A stretch of DNA of 64,000 bases from DAIOEK01 sp963721445 (GTDB taxonomy: Bacteria; Chloroflexota; Anaerolineae; Anaerolineales; Anaerolineaceae). Made by a program: the position numbers and the translations under genes. The stretch is taken from assembly GCA_963721445.1 (NCBI GenBank), contig CAVRIZ010000005.1, forward strand, positions 1,426,001 through 1,490,000, read 5' to 3'. Under the pieces are notes generated by a model, which was not told the origin of the DNA, did not search any database, and worked only from the letters and a program-made list of their open reading frames with translations. Below are positions 25,636-34,533 of this stretch, in pieces (position 1 is the stretch's first letter; each line of letters opens with the position of its first letter).

Positions 25636-26403
25636 ATGCATATTCTGGTTACCAACGATGATGGGGTCAGCGCTCCTGGTTTGTTAGCACTTGCGACCGC
25701 CATGAGATTATTCGGAAAAGTAACCATCCTTGCACCAGACCGAAACTGGAGCGCATCCGGGCATGTAAAGACCCTGGACCGACCTTTGAGGGTCCGGGAA
25801 ACTTGTCTGGAGGATGGATCGCCGGCGTATTGCACAGATGGAGCACCATCCGATTGTGTGGCACTGGCTGTATTGGGCTTTATTCCCGAGAAAATTGACC
25901 TGGTTGTATCTGGTATTAATCCGAATGCAAATATCGGTCACGATGTGACCTACTCCGGGACGGTGACCGCTGCCATGGAGGCTGCCATATCCGGGATACA
26001 GGGAATATCTGTGTCATTGGATCGCCCGGAAGATCTTCATACCAATATTGATTATTCATCTGCCGCTGGTGTGGCTGCACTGGTAGTTGAGAAATGGATG
26101 AAGCACGGATTCGCACCCGAAATTGTCTTGAACGTGAATGTCCCCTATCTTCCATTTGAGGAAATCAAAGGATATCAAATCACACGGACAGGTTTACGCA
26201 TCTATAGGGACGAACTGGTTCGACGCCAGGATCCACGCGGTAGACCCTATTATTGGATCGGGGGAGAGAGTCCGACCGGGATGAAAGAGGACGGCACCGA
26301 TTACGGAGCCCTCAAAGACGGGTGCGTATCGATCACGCCGATCCAATTGGATTTGACCGCATACCAGATGATGAAAACGCTGCAATCCTGGCACTGGTCA
26401 TAA
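25636..26403 (+). CDS. surE: SurE-type 5'/3'-nucleotidase, copy 2
   Basis: This 255-residue protein is a more typical SurE than the copy at 2061. It has VTNDDGVSAPGLLALA, the WSASGH serine loop and SGINPNANIGHDVTYSGTV. It hydrolyses nucleoside monophosphates and related phosphate esters with a divalent metal. It lies 42 bp downstream of secA in the same direction and ends before a terminator, so it is probably the second gene of a secA-surE unit. Confidence 0.93.
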   Translation: MHILVTNDDGVSAPGLLALATAMRLFGKVTILAPDRNWSASGHVKTLDRPLRVRETCLEDGSPAYCTDGAPSDCVALAVLGFIPEKIDLVVSGINPNANIGHDVTYSGTVTAAMEAAISGIQGISVSLDRPEDLHTNIDYSSAAGVAALVVEKWMKHGFAPEIVLNVNVPYLPFEEIKGYQITRTGLRIYRDELVRRQDPRGRPYYWIGGESPTGMKEDGTDYGALKDGCVSITPIQLDLTAYQMMKTLQSWHWS

Positions 26404-26425
26404 CGTTTTGAATTCGGTAGAACGG

Positions 26426-26457
26426 CAGCGTCTCAATGAGGCGCTGTTTATATTTTT
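26426..26457 (+). terminator. Terminator after secA-surE
   Basis: cagcgtct and aggcgctg pair around a short loop and are followed by TTTATATTTTT. It begins 23 bases after the surE stop. Confidence 0.75.
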
Positions 26458-26471
26458 CTCCCCGTAGGTAT

Positions 26472-26488
26472 ATACCATATACCACTTT
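26472..26488 (+). promoter_or_regulatory. GntR operator-like site 1
   Basis: The sequence ataccatataccacttt occurs here and again at 26641-26657. The core resembles GntR/HutC operators (GGTATA-type half sites). The site lies upstream of the promoter-like boxes of the downstream gntR gene. Confidence 0.6.
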
Positions 26489-26541
26489 TGGAGAAAATCG
26501 CACGAATTTGGCATATTGAGCGGATTAATCAAGAAAACCTA

Positions 26542-26569
26542 TTGCAATCCAAAAAATACTCACTATAAT
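26542..26569 (+). promoter_or_regulatory. Promoter-like boxes upstream of gntR
   Basis: TTGCAA and TATAAT are separated by 16 bp. The pair sits between the two operator-like repeats, so a regulator bound at both could loop or block it. Confidence 0.5.
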
Positions 26570-26640
26570 ACCTATATAACAGCAGTAAATTCCCCCGTTC
26601 GGTGAAGACAATACCCATTATTGGTTGATTTGGATCAGCT

Positions 26641-26657
26641 ATACCATATACCACTTT
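26641..26657 (+). promoter_or_regulatory. GntR operator-like site 2, with a half site beside the start codon
   Basis: This is an exact second copy of the 17-base motif at 26472. An inverted half (aagtggta, 26693-26700) directly abuts the gntR start codon region. The spacing of the two full copies is 169 bp. Confidence 0.6.
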
Positions 26658-26701
26658 AGAGGTTGTAAGACAAAATCTTAGTATCTTGCGGTAAGTGGTA
26701 A

Positions 26702-27430
26702 ATGTCAGAAGTGATCAACAAACCTTTGTACGTCCGAATTCAGGAGTATATTGCCGATCTGATCTTGACCGGCAAAATGAAACCTGAAGATAAGCTGCGT
26801 TCGGAGCGCGAGTTCAGCGATGAACTGGGCGTTAGCCGGATGACAGTCCGCAAAGCAATGACAGAGTTGGTTAATGAGGGACTGTTGGATCGGCGTCACG
26901 GTTCAGGTACTTATGTGGCGAAACCAAAGGTCACCTATGAATCGCATGAGATGTTGAATTACGTCCAGGCGATGCAAGCCCGCAATATTTCCACGTCCAG
27001 CCAACTACTGGATATGGAAGAGATTGTAGCCAGCCGCAGACTGGCTGAGACTCTACAAATCGAGATCGGCGCTCCCATTATTCGCGTTGCGATCCTCAGA
27101 CATGCCAATCGCGTTCCAGTTATTTTGGAACGCGTTTTCTTTCCCTGTGATCTTTTTCCCGACATCCAGGAATGGGACCTGGAAAAAAGCTCAATCGTTG
27201 ACCTCCTGACCACAGTGTACAAAGCGCAGCCACAACGAATCTCTCAGACGGTTGAAGCAGTTTTAGCATCTGATATCGTTGCCCGACAGTTGCGCGTGGA
27301 TGAAAGTTCCCCGTTGTTGATGCTGACGCGTATCATCTACAGCCGGGAAACTGGCAAACCGGTCGTATTCGCGCAAGATTTCCTGCGAAGCGACTACGCC
27401 CGGATACACACCGATGTGAATCTGGAGTGA
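26702..27430 (+). CDS. GntR family regulator with UTRA domain (HutC subfamily)
   Basis: The 242-residue regulator has an N-terminal winged helix (KLRSEREFSDELGVSRMTVR, then LVNEGLLDRRHGSGTYV) and a C-terminal UTRA ligand-binding domain (about 85-240, including EIGAPIIRVAILRHANRVPV). HutC-type regulators usually sense a sugar, amino acid or derivative and repress the neighbouring uptake and catabolism genes. Repeated operator-like sites in front of it point to autoregulation and control of the following operon. No strong ribosome binding site precedes the ATG. Confidence 0.92.
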   Translation: MSEVINKPLYVRIQEYIADLILTGKMKPEDKLRSEREFSDELGVSRMTVRKAMTELVNEGLLDRRHGSGTYVAKPKVTYESHEMLNYVQAMQARNISTSSQLLDMEEIVASRRLAETLQIEIGAPIIRVAILRHANRVPVILERVFFPCDLFPDIQEWDLEKSSIVDLLTTVYKAQPQRISQTVEAVLASDIVARQLRVDESSPLLMLTRIIYSRETGKPVVFAQDFLRSDYARIHTDVNLE

Positions 27431-27535
27431 TTGATATGGAATTGAGTCCGGATAAGGAGGAACAAATCACAAATATCGAAAGACAGTACTTATCATCAGG
27501 TCATTCTTTTATCAACTACACAAGGAGGAAACAAA

Positions 27536-29156
27536 ATGGCTGATATGGTTGCCCCCGCTGGTGTTGGGGACAAAAAACTATATGCGCGAAAGAGCTCTGG
27601 TCTGGTCAGAACAATTGGTGTTTTTGGCGCAATGGTATTCGGCGTTCACTGCATTTCGCTCTCATCGTCAGGCTTAATCCCGTTCTCCTGGGTCGCTGGT
27701 GTGTGGCCCGGTAGCTCCATCATCGGTGTATTAACCGTAGCAATGATTTTCTGCCTGTTTCACGCCTATACCTATTCTGTGATCGGCGCAACTATGCCTC
27801 GTTCCGCGGCAGATTACACAATGGCCAGCCGAACCCTGAGCGCCCCTCTTGCCTTTGCGGCAAGCTGGACTCTGGTGATCTTTAGTGCCATGGTCGCCGG
27901 ATCCTTGATCGCCTGGATACCCAAGACCGGTATTCCAGTTTTGTTCCGAACCATGGGCATCGTACTCAACAACCCTGGCTTCCTGGATTTCGCCAATTAT
28001 GCCTCTACGAAGGGCGGAATCATCCTGATCGGCAGCATCTGCACCATCATCACCTTCGTCCTGATGATCCTGCCGACCCGAACCATCCTGCGTGTGTTGG
28101 AAGTCGGTTTCTTCCTCGGCATTCTAGCCTGGGTCATCATCTACTTCCAGCTTGGTTCTGCCAAAGCGGATGCCTTCCCGGCTGCCTGGGATCAATTCAT
28201 GGGAGCGGGTAGTTATGCCGCGCGGATTGAATTGGCAAAATCCAATGGTATGGTCATCAACCCGAATGTGGCCATGATGACTCTGGCTGGTTTGATCATG
28301 GGCTTCTGGATCTTCTATGGCTACTACATCCCGACCTTCTTCGCCGGTGAAGTAAAACAGGCTGAGAAGACCCTGCTGGCTGGTTCATGGTCATCCCTCA
28401 TCGTCACCTGGGCAATCTTCGTTGTGGCGACCCTGCTTCTGCAGCGGTTGGTCCCCCTGGAGTGGATTGCGGCTGAAAGCTTCCTGAGCAATTCAGGTGT
28501 GGCTGACGCCAAATCCGATGCCGTGGATCACATTCTATGCAGCGATCCTAAAACCCAATATCCTGTTCATCTGGATTGTGGCAATCGCGTGGTTATATCT
28601 GACCATCAATCTGGCTCAAACATACTTCTTCTATTGCAGCCGGATCATCTTCGCCTGGTCGTTTGACCGTCTGATCCCCGAGAAGGTCTGCTACATTCAC
28701 CCGACCCTGCGCAGCCCGATCGTCGCCATCCTGATCATAGCGTTGATCGCGGAAATCGGTGTCATCGACGCGGCCACTGGTGGTGTAATGGGTGCTCAGC
28801 TTAACTTTGTGTTCTTCGCGGTCTGCACCCAGCTCGTTCCAGTTCTTGCCATCACCATCTTCCCATTCACCAAGCCTGACCTCTTCGAGAACGCCAGCGC
28901 GTTCGTAAAACGGAAGATCGGCAACGTGCCAGTGATCACCATTATCGGTTCGATCACCATGGTCTACCTGCTTTGGATGATCATCGCGTCATTCTTATAT
29001 CCTGCGGTAGGCGGAAGGATTGGTACGGGAACTATCGGTACCCTGATCGGTTTCATCGCTTCCGGCTTGATTGTCTTCTATATCGCCCGCTGGTATCGTA
29101 TGAAACAGGAAGGTATCGATATTAACTGGACCTTCCAGAACATTCCACCCGTATAG
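27536..29156 (+). pseudogene. APC-superfamily amino acid permease (frameshifted)
   Basis: The product is a polytopic inner-membrane transporter of the amino acid/polyamine/organocation type. The first part (about 325 codons) shows helix 1 with VFGAMVFGVHCISLSSSGLI and further helices. The frame then breaks at GCC-AAAT-CCG (28511-28513). Removing one A continues as NPMPWITFYAAILKPNILF and the remaining helices, ending at 29156, for about 539 residues, a normal length. A very strong AAGGAGGAAAC precedes the ATG. It is the first structural gene after gntR, so its substrate is probably the GntR ligand or a precursor. Confidence 0.85.
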
Positions 29157-29170
29157 TAGTCACTACCTCA

Positions 29171-29240
29171 GGCTCCCTGACATCATACTCAACATCCCCA
29201 AAGAAGGTTCCGGATCCCTCCCGGAACCTTCCAGGGAGCC
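29171..29240 (+). terminator. Nested hairpins between permease and metallophosphoesterase genes
   Basis: An inner perfect 11-bp stem (gaaggttccgg with ccggaaccttc) lies inside an outer 9-bp stem (ggctccctg with cagggagcc) and is followed by CTTTTAC. The structure could be a partial terminator or a processing site that lowers expression of the downstream genes relative to the permease. Confidence 0.6.
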
Positions 29241-29257
29241 CTTTTACTGGAGACCGA

Positions 29258-30239
29258 ATGAAACTGGCTAACTTATTTACCTCTTCAAAATTGACCCGTG
29301 TATTATACGGATCCGATTTTCACGGTTCTGATATTGTGTTCCGTAAATTTCTCTCCGCCGCGCTGCAATACAAAGCGAACATCCTGATCGTGGGAGGAGA
29401 TGTTACCGGTAAAGCAATGATCCCCATGATCCACCAGGGTAAAGGGCTGTACCAAAGCTATTTGTTCGGAAAAGAATATTGTTCCATCTCACCAGAAGAA
29501 CTAGATAAGACCAAAAAAGATATTTCAAATGTAGGTTTTTACCCCATTCTTCTGGAAAAAGACGAAGCGGATGAATTGGAAAACAATCCGGAAAAAATGG
29601 CAATCCGGTTTGAACATGAGATGTGCCAGCGAGTCCGTGAATGGATGGCGCTCGCTGAAGAAAAGCTGGTACCACAAAATATGACGTTGTACTTTATGGC
29701 CGGAAACGACGACCTGTCATCCATCGATGAAGCGATCGCTGAATTCAAGCATATCCGCAACCCCGATATGACCCATTTCGAGATCGAAGGCGGATATGAG
29801 ATTGTCGGCTGTTCATCAGCAAATATGACCCCCTGGAAATGCGCCCGTGATCTGGAAGAACCTGATCTGGCAGCCAAGCTATCCTCGTTGACCGGATTGA
29901 TTCAACATCCCGAAATCGACCATTGCCGTCTTACATGTTCCACCTTATCAATCCGGGTTGGATACCTGCCCTGAATTGGATAAAAATCTGAAAATTATCA
30001 CAGAAGGCGGTCAGGTTGTGATGAAGGCTGCTGGATCTCCGGCAGTCAAGAGTTGGATCGAGGAAGTACAACCCATGCTGTCCTTACATGGGCATATTCA
30101 TGAATCACCCGGTCATGTTCACATCGGCCGGACACTTGCTATCAACGCAGGAAGCGAATATGCAGAAGCAATAATGAAAGCGGCCATCATCAATCTGGAA
30201 GGTAATAAAGTAAAAGGCCACTTAATGATATCCGGATAG
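29258..30239 (+). pseudogene. Metallophosphoesterase (calcineurin-like fold, frameshifted)
   Basis: The two-metal phosphoesterase motifs are present: SDFHGSD (D, H), VGGDVTG (D), AGNDDLS (N) and, after the break, HGHIHES (H-x-H). The frame breaks at GAC-CATTGCC (29923-29924). Dropping one T gives HAVLHVPPYQSGLDTCPELD, which joins the halves in the family manner and puts the HVPPY histidine in place. The restored length is about 326 residues. GGAG precedes the ATG. Its substrate is unknown; the operon suggests a phosphorylated small molecule. Confidence 0.85.
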
Positions 30240-30254
30240 ACTTGGAGGTTGGTG

Positions 30255-30812
30255 ATGGGTAAATACGGTGTGATCATTGAGGATTTTTACACAGAAAGAA
30301 CTCGTATCCTGGACGCCATACACGACGAGCCATACAAACATATCGTCATGAGGCTGATCGGTGCGTTAGCCTTTCGGACACATTGTCCCGAATTTGGGTA
30401 TATTCAGGATAAACTGGGACGGAAATTTACCGATTTTGATTTCGCGTCTTATCCAAAGTACTTTAAGGACATCATCCGAGTTCTGACTGAGTTGGGCTAT
30501 GAAGAAGACAAACAGGTTACCCAATTATTTGGAGATACCCGAATGATCTTCCATGATCCCAAATTTGGTCGCCACATCGATGTCTTCTACAATACACTCG
30601 ATTTTTGTCACAACATTAATTTTGTGGGTCGTTTGGAAAAAGAAGAGATCACCCTCCCCCTGGCAGAACTGATCTTGGAGAAGATGCAGATTGTCCAGAT
30701 CAATGAGAAGGATATTATCGACACGGTCATGTTGTTACGCGAACACCCCATCGGAGATGTGGACGCCGAGACGGTCAACGCGAAAGTGATCACTCAATAC
30801 CTTGTGCAATGA
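30255..30812 (+). CDS. Nucleotidyltransferase-like protein
   Basis: The 185-residue protein has a RTHCPEFGYIQDKLGRKFTD segment followed by DFDFASYP. This resembles the metal-binding acidic motif of the nucleotidyltransferase fold seen in AbiEii or aminoglycoside-modifying relatives. A later FGRHIDVFYNTLDF could supply the third acidic residue. I cannot name the family with certainty. GGAGGTTGGTG precedes the ATG at 30255. It lies 15 bp after the metallophosphoesterase gene and is co-transcribed with the kinase and aminotransferase. Confidence 0.6.
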   Translation: MGKYGVIIEDFYTERTRILDAIHDEPYKHIVMRLIGALAFRTHCPEFGYIQDKLGRKFTDFDFASYPKYFKDIIRVLTELGYEEDKQVTQLFGDTRMIFHDPKFGRHIDVFYNTLDFCHNINFVGRLEKEEITLPLAELILEKMQIVQINEKDIIDTVMLLREHPIGDVDAETVNAKVITQYLVQ

Positions 30813-30837
30813 TTGGGGCTGGTGGAGGACCGTAACG

Positions 30838-31035
30838 ATGAATTTCAAAGTGGTCGAAGACAGACTGGCCATGTATTCTGATCTGACCGAAGAAGATCGT
30901 AGGATCGTTCTCGGACGGCTCAACGAGTTACGGCAACGAATCGATTCCACACCCAAATCTTTGAAGTGGAAAGCTCGTTCGGCCATCGGGGACAAGATGA
31001 AATGGTACAAGGATGTAGAGGAATTATCGCGCTAA
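30838..31035 (+). CDS. Small protein of unknown function
   Basis: The 65-residue product (starting MNFKVVEDRLAMYSDL) is predicted mostly helical and charged, with no signal peptide or recognised domain. GGTGGAGGAC ahead of the ATG supports translation. It sits between the nucleotidyltransferase-like and aminotransferase genes with short gaps, so it is a real operon member. It might be a small subunit or adaptor of a neighbour. Confidence 0.65.
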   Translation: MNFKVVEDRLAMYSDLTEEDRRIVLGRLNELRQRIDSTPKSLKWKARSAIGDKMKWYKDVEELSR

Positions 31036-31077
31036 TTCCGGTCAGATGATCGGTTCACCTTCATCGAGGAGTTGTTT

Positions 31078-32178
31078 ATGAAATCGCCTGTTGAATTCAT
31101 TAATCCATGGGTGCTCACGGCAGAACCCTACAGCGACAAGCACATGGATATCGCCTGGGATCACCCTGAAATAATTCGAATGATGTCCAATGAGAATTTA
31201 TTAGCTCCCAGTGCCAAAGTGTTGGATGCCATCATGGCTGCCGCCAAACTGGGCAATCTATATCCCGGATCGGGTCCGGTATTAAGAGCAAAGTTGGGCG
31301 AACGGGCGGGATTAACTGCCGATCATGTCGTCCTTGGAAACGGTTCGACCGATGTCATTAATTTCGTCATTCATACCTTCGCAGGTCCGGGAGATGAAGT
31401 CCTTATCCCGGTTCCGACGTTCCCGATGTACGAATCGCGCACCAAAGTGACCGGAGCGACCCCCGTCCAGGTGCCGTTTACCAAAGATTTCTACTGGGAC
31501 ATGCCTGCCATATTGAAGGCGGTCACGCCGAAGACCAAGCTGATCTTCATCTGTTCGCCCAATAATCCGACCGGTAACCGGATCAAAGACGCTGACTTGA
31601 TGACACTGGTCGAATTGGGTATCCCCCTGTTCTTGGATGAGGCGTACTACGAATTGGAAGACACAGTGGAAACCAAAGCAGGCTGGATCAAAAAATATCC
31701 ACACCTGATGGTGAACCGCACTTTCTCGAAAGCATTTGGTCTGGCGGGCTGCCGGATCGGGTATATCCTGTGCGACCCCCAGTTTGCCACGTATTTCAAC
31801 CGGGTTCGTTTCCCGTGGAATGTAAGTCTGCTTGGTATCGCCGCGGCTCTGGCAGAACTGGATGACGTGGAGGACCAGGAACGCAAACGACAGACGATCA
31901 TCGACGGCAGGAATTTTATTTTCGATGAGATAAATAAAATGGAGGGTTTCAAAGCCTATCCATCCGAGGGAAATTTCGTATTGATCGATGCCCATATCCT
32001 CGGTAAGACATCCGAAGAGATTAGGGATGCGATGTCTAAAAAGGGCATCTATATTCGCCCCATGGGCGGGCATCATATGGAAAAAGGGTTTATCCGGATC
32101 ACCATCGGCACTCCTGAACAGGACAAGTTATTTCTACGACTTTTCAAGGAGTACGTCGCCGAAGTACTGGATCATTAA
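31078..32178 (+). CDS. PLP-dependent class I/II aminotransferase (HisC-like)
   Basis: The 366-residue protein is a fold-type I aminotransferase. It shows GNGSTDVINFVIHTFAGPGD (cofactor phosphate region), SPNNPTGN, LDEAYYEL (PLP aspartate/tyrosine) and the Schiff-base lysine in NRTFSKAFGLAGCRIGY. The C-terminus has the substrate arginine in KGFIRITIG. The closest style is histidinol-phosphate aminotransferase, but no his genes are near. The operon suggests another amino compound or amino-sugar-like substrate. GAGGAG precedes the ATG. It ends 3 bp before the FGGY kinase. Confidence 0.92.
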   Translation: MKSPVEFINPWVLTAEPYSDKHMDIAWDHPEIIRMMSNENLLAPSAKVLDAIMAAAKLGNLYPGSGPVLRAKLGERAGLTADHVVLGNGSTDVINFVIHTFAGPGDEVLIPVPTFPMYESRTKVTGATPVQVPFTKDFYWDMPAILKAVTPKTKLIFICSPNNPTGNRIKDADLMTLVELGIPLFLDEAYYELEDTVETKAGWIKKYPHLMVNRTFSKAFGLAGCRIGYILCDPQFATYFNRVRFPWNVSLLGIAAALAELDDVEDQERKRQTIIDGRNFIFDEINKMEGFKAYPSEGNFVLIDAHILGKTSEEIRDAMSKKGIYIRPMGGHHMEKGFIRITIGTPEQDKLFLRLFKEYVAEVLDH

Positions 32179-32181
32179 GCC

Positions 32182-33717
32182 ATGATTGAAAAAAAATACA
32201 TCCTGGCGCATGATACCGGTACAGGCGGAGATAAAGCTGTTCTGTGCGACCTACGCGGAAAAGTGCTCTTCTCGGCTTACCAGGCATACGAGATATCCTA
32301 TCCCAACCCAGAATGGGTGGAGCAGGATCCTGATGAGCTATGGATGGCAGTTGCTGCCACTACCCGTAAAGTGATACAGGATTCCGGGATCGACCCGGAT
32401 GAGATACTGGGAGTGGGTGTATCGGCTCAGATGTGGAACACCCTACCAGTCGATGACAAAGGCACACCCCTGATGCCGATGATGAGCTGGCTGGATTTAC
32501 GCAGCGTCCGCCAGGCGGACCGGGTTTTGACAGGCGATAACCCCTCCTTCCTATACCAGCATACCGGTAATATCCCAACTGCAAAAGACAGCATCCCCAA
32601 GATACTCTGGTTGAAAGAAGAGCGACCTGATATCTGGAACCGGACGGCGTGTTTGATGGATTGCAAGGAATACATCCTGTTCAAACTGACCGGTAAGATG
32701 GCGATTGACTATGTAGGCGCGTCGGTTTATTTCCTGTTCGATCCGGTCAAGAAACAATGGTCTGAAGAAGTCTGCAATCGGCTGGGCATACCCATGGAAA
32801 AACTGCCGAAAGCATTCCCCTGCACAGATATCATAGGTGAAATTACCGAAGAGGCAGCGAAAATCACCGGCCTCAAACCCGGGACTCCCGTGGTCATCTG
32901 CGCCGGAGATGTGGCTGTCGCCCAGTCGGGGGCGGGAGCCAACCAGGAGGGCAAAGTCCACCTGTGCATCGGCACCGCCACCTGGATCGGCGTGTCGACA
33001 TCCACCTTCAGGAATGACCCGGTCAAACCTTTATGGGGATTGTGCCATATTGATCCGAATAAATACATCATCGCCGGGGAAATGGAAACCGGTGGTGGAG
33101 CGTTGATGTGGTTCCGTGATGTGCTTTGCAAGGAAGAAAAACTCCGGACGACCCATATTGGCAGGTCTACGTATGAATTGATCAGTATGATGGCAGAAGA
33201 AGTGCCGGCTGGATCAGATAAGCTGATCTTCCTGCCCTGGCTATCGGGAGAACGTGCTCCGGTTTTGGACCATTATGCCCGCGGTGGGTACATCGGTCTG
33301 AGTATGAGCCATACCAAGAGCCACATGGCACGGGCAGTCATGGAAGGGGTCGCCTATCACCTGCGCTGGATATGTGAGACGATGGAACAGGTCGGTTTCA
33401 AGATCGATAGTTTTAATGGGATCGGCGGTGGCTGCAACAGCCGGATCTGGACCCAGATCATCAGCGACATCACCGGCAGGAAGATGAACGTGGTCTCGAA
33501 CCATCTGGAAGCAGGCGCGGCTGGTGCGGCACTGGCGGTGGCGGTTGGGATGGGTGTATATTCAAGCATGGACGAGGTCGACCGGTTGGTGGAGATCAAA
33601 CGGGTGGTTGAACCTCAGGCTACAGATCAGCATCGGTATGATGATCTGTACCACGTATATCGGGATATCTATTCAACACTGGTGCCAATTTACCGGAAGA
33701 TGTATGAGATCCAATGA
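32182..33717 (+). CDS. FGGY family carbohydrate kinase (xylulokinase-like)
   Basis: The 511-residue protein has the two-domain FGGY architecture: the N-terminal phosphate motif LAHDTGTGGDKAVLCD, the catalytic-type SWLDLRS segment, the ADENOSINE-type motif FNGIGGGCNSRIWTQIIS and the GVAYHLRWICE helix. It should phosphorylate a sugar or polyol with ATP. With the aminotransferase and permease it implies a pathway for an imported hydroxylated amino compound or sugar. Its TGA overlaps the ATG of the NERD-like gene. Confidence 0.92.
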   Translation: MIEKKYILAHDTGTGGDKAVLCDLRGKVLFSAYQAYEISYPNPEWVEQDPDELWMAVAATTRKVIQDSGIDPDEILGVGVSAQMWNTLPVDDKGTPLMPMMSWLDLRSVRQADRVLTGDNPSFLYQHTGNIPTAKDSIPKILWLKEERPDIWNRTACLMDCKEYILFKLTGKMAIDYVGASVYFLFDPVKKQWSEEVCNRLGIPMEKLPKAFPCTDIIGEITEEAAKITGLKPGTPVVICAGDVAVAQSGAGANQEGKVHLCIGTATWIGVSTSTFRNDPVKPLWGLCHIDPNKYIIAGEMETGGGALMWFRDVLCKEEKLRTTHIGRSTYELISMMAEEVPAGSDKLIFLPWLSGERAPVLDHYARGGYIGLSMSHTKSHMARAVMEGVAYHLRWICETMEQVGFKIDSFNGIGGGCNSRIWTQIISDITGRKMNVVSNHLEAGAAGAALAVAVGMGVYSSMDEVDRLVEIKRVVEPQATDQHRYDDLYHVYRDIYSTLVPIYRKMYEIQ

Positions 33718-34400
33718 TTAGATTAATCGACAGCAATCGAATCAACCGATATGCTCTGCTATCAAACGTAGCCAGTGTGGGTGGGCTGTTATTGCTAATG
33801 GCGAGCGTCGCCCTACCCATGTTCTATCCATCTTTGGCCAGTATTTCCATCGTGCTGATGGCATCGGGATTGGGTAGTGCCATGGTTGGCATTTATTTTG
33901 CCAATCGTTGGGTTCGCAAGCCAAGACCGGAAGAACAGATCGATCGGGCGCTGAAGGGTTTGGGTGATACCTACGCCGTTTGCCACTATCCAAAATTACC
34001 GGTAGACCATATCCTGGTGACGCCTACGGCCATCATCGTCATGGAAACGATCGCCTATCAAGGAATGTTTGTTTATAAGGAAGGCAAGTGGAAAGAGAAC
34101 ATGACCATTGGGCGGGCGATCCGTTATATTGTGGAAGAGCATCTGGGAGATCCAACCCGAACGGTCTTATCCGAAGTGGATTACTTGAAAGAAAAGTTGA
34201 AACAGGAAGGATTGCCAGAAATTTCAGTCCGTGGATTGGTGTTATTTACTCACCCCGCTGCGATCGTGGATGTGAAAAACCCACCTGTCCCTGTCTGCCG
34301 AATCGACAAACTAAGGAAAACGATCGATATCCCGGGAGCAAGAATTTCGCCAGAGAGTATGGATCAGTTGGTCCTTTATTTCGAAGCAAAAACAATCTAG
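33714..34400 (+). CDS. Membrane protein with NERD-like domain
   Basis: The 228-residue protein starts with two hydrophobic helices (about 15-70: SVGGLLLLMASVALPMFY and SIVLMASGLGSAMVGIYFA). A cytoplasmic domain follows with KLPVDHILVTPTAIIVMETI and VRGLVLFTHPAA, resembling the nuclease-related (NERD) fold. The catalytic lysine usually following the ME/V-E motif is not evident, so nuclease activity is doubtful. It overlaps the kinase gene by four bases (ATGA), which implies translational coupling. Its role in the operon is unknown. Confidence 0.65.
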   Translation: MIRLIDSNRINRYALLSNVASVGGLLLLMASVALPMFYPSLASISIVLMASGLGSAMVGIYFANRWVRKPRPEEQIDRALKGLGDTYAVCHYPKLPVDHILVTPTAIIVMETIAYQGMFVYKEGKWKENMTIGRAIRYIVEEHLGDPTRTVLSEVDYLKEKLKQEGLPEISVRGLVLFTHPAAIVDVKNPPVPVCRIDKLRKTIDIPGARISPESMDQLVLYFEAKTI

Positions 34401-34475
34401 AAGTGCTGTTATTACTATCTGAAATCAGCCTTCTTTCAGATCAGATATACATTCAACTATTGTCAAAAAACAAAA

Positions 34476-34504
34476 CTCGCTCGAAAACCACTGTTTCGAG
34501 CGAG
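34476..34504. terminator. Terminator at the end of the GntR operon
   Basis: ctcgctcgaaa and tttcgagcgag form an 11-bp stem with a seven-base loop. It is preceded by A runs and followed by GATTTGTTT, serving the plus-strand operon and the converging HAD gene. Confidence 0.85.
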
Positions 34505-34533
34505 GATTTGTTTATCTTCGATTGATTGTTTTC

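Noticed and set aside
34088..34525. Plus-strand 145-codon frame inside the NERD-like gene
   Set aside because: It is an alternate frame of a gene with coherent membrane helices and domain features; composition looks random.
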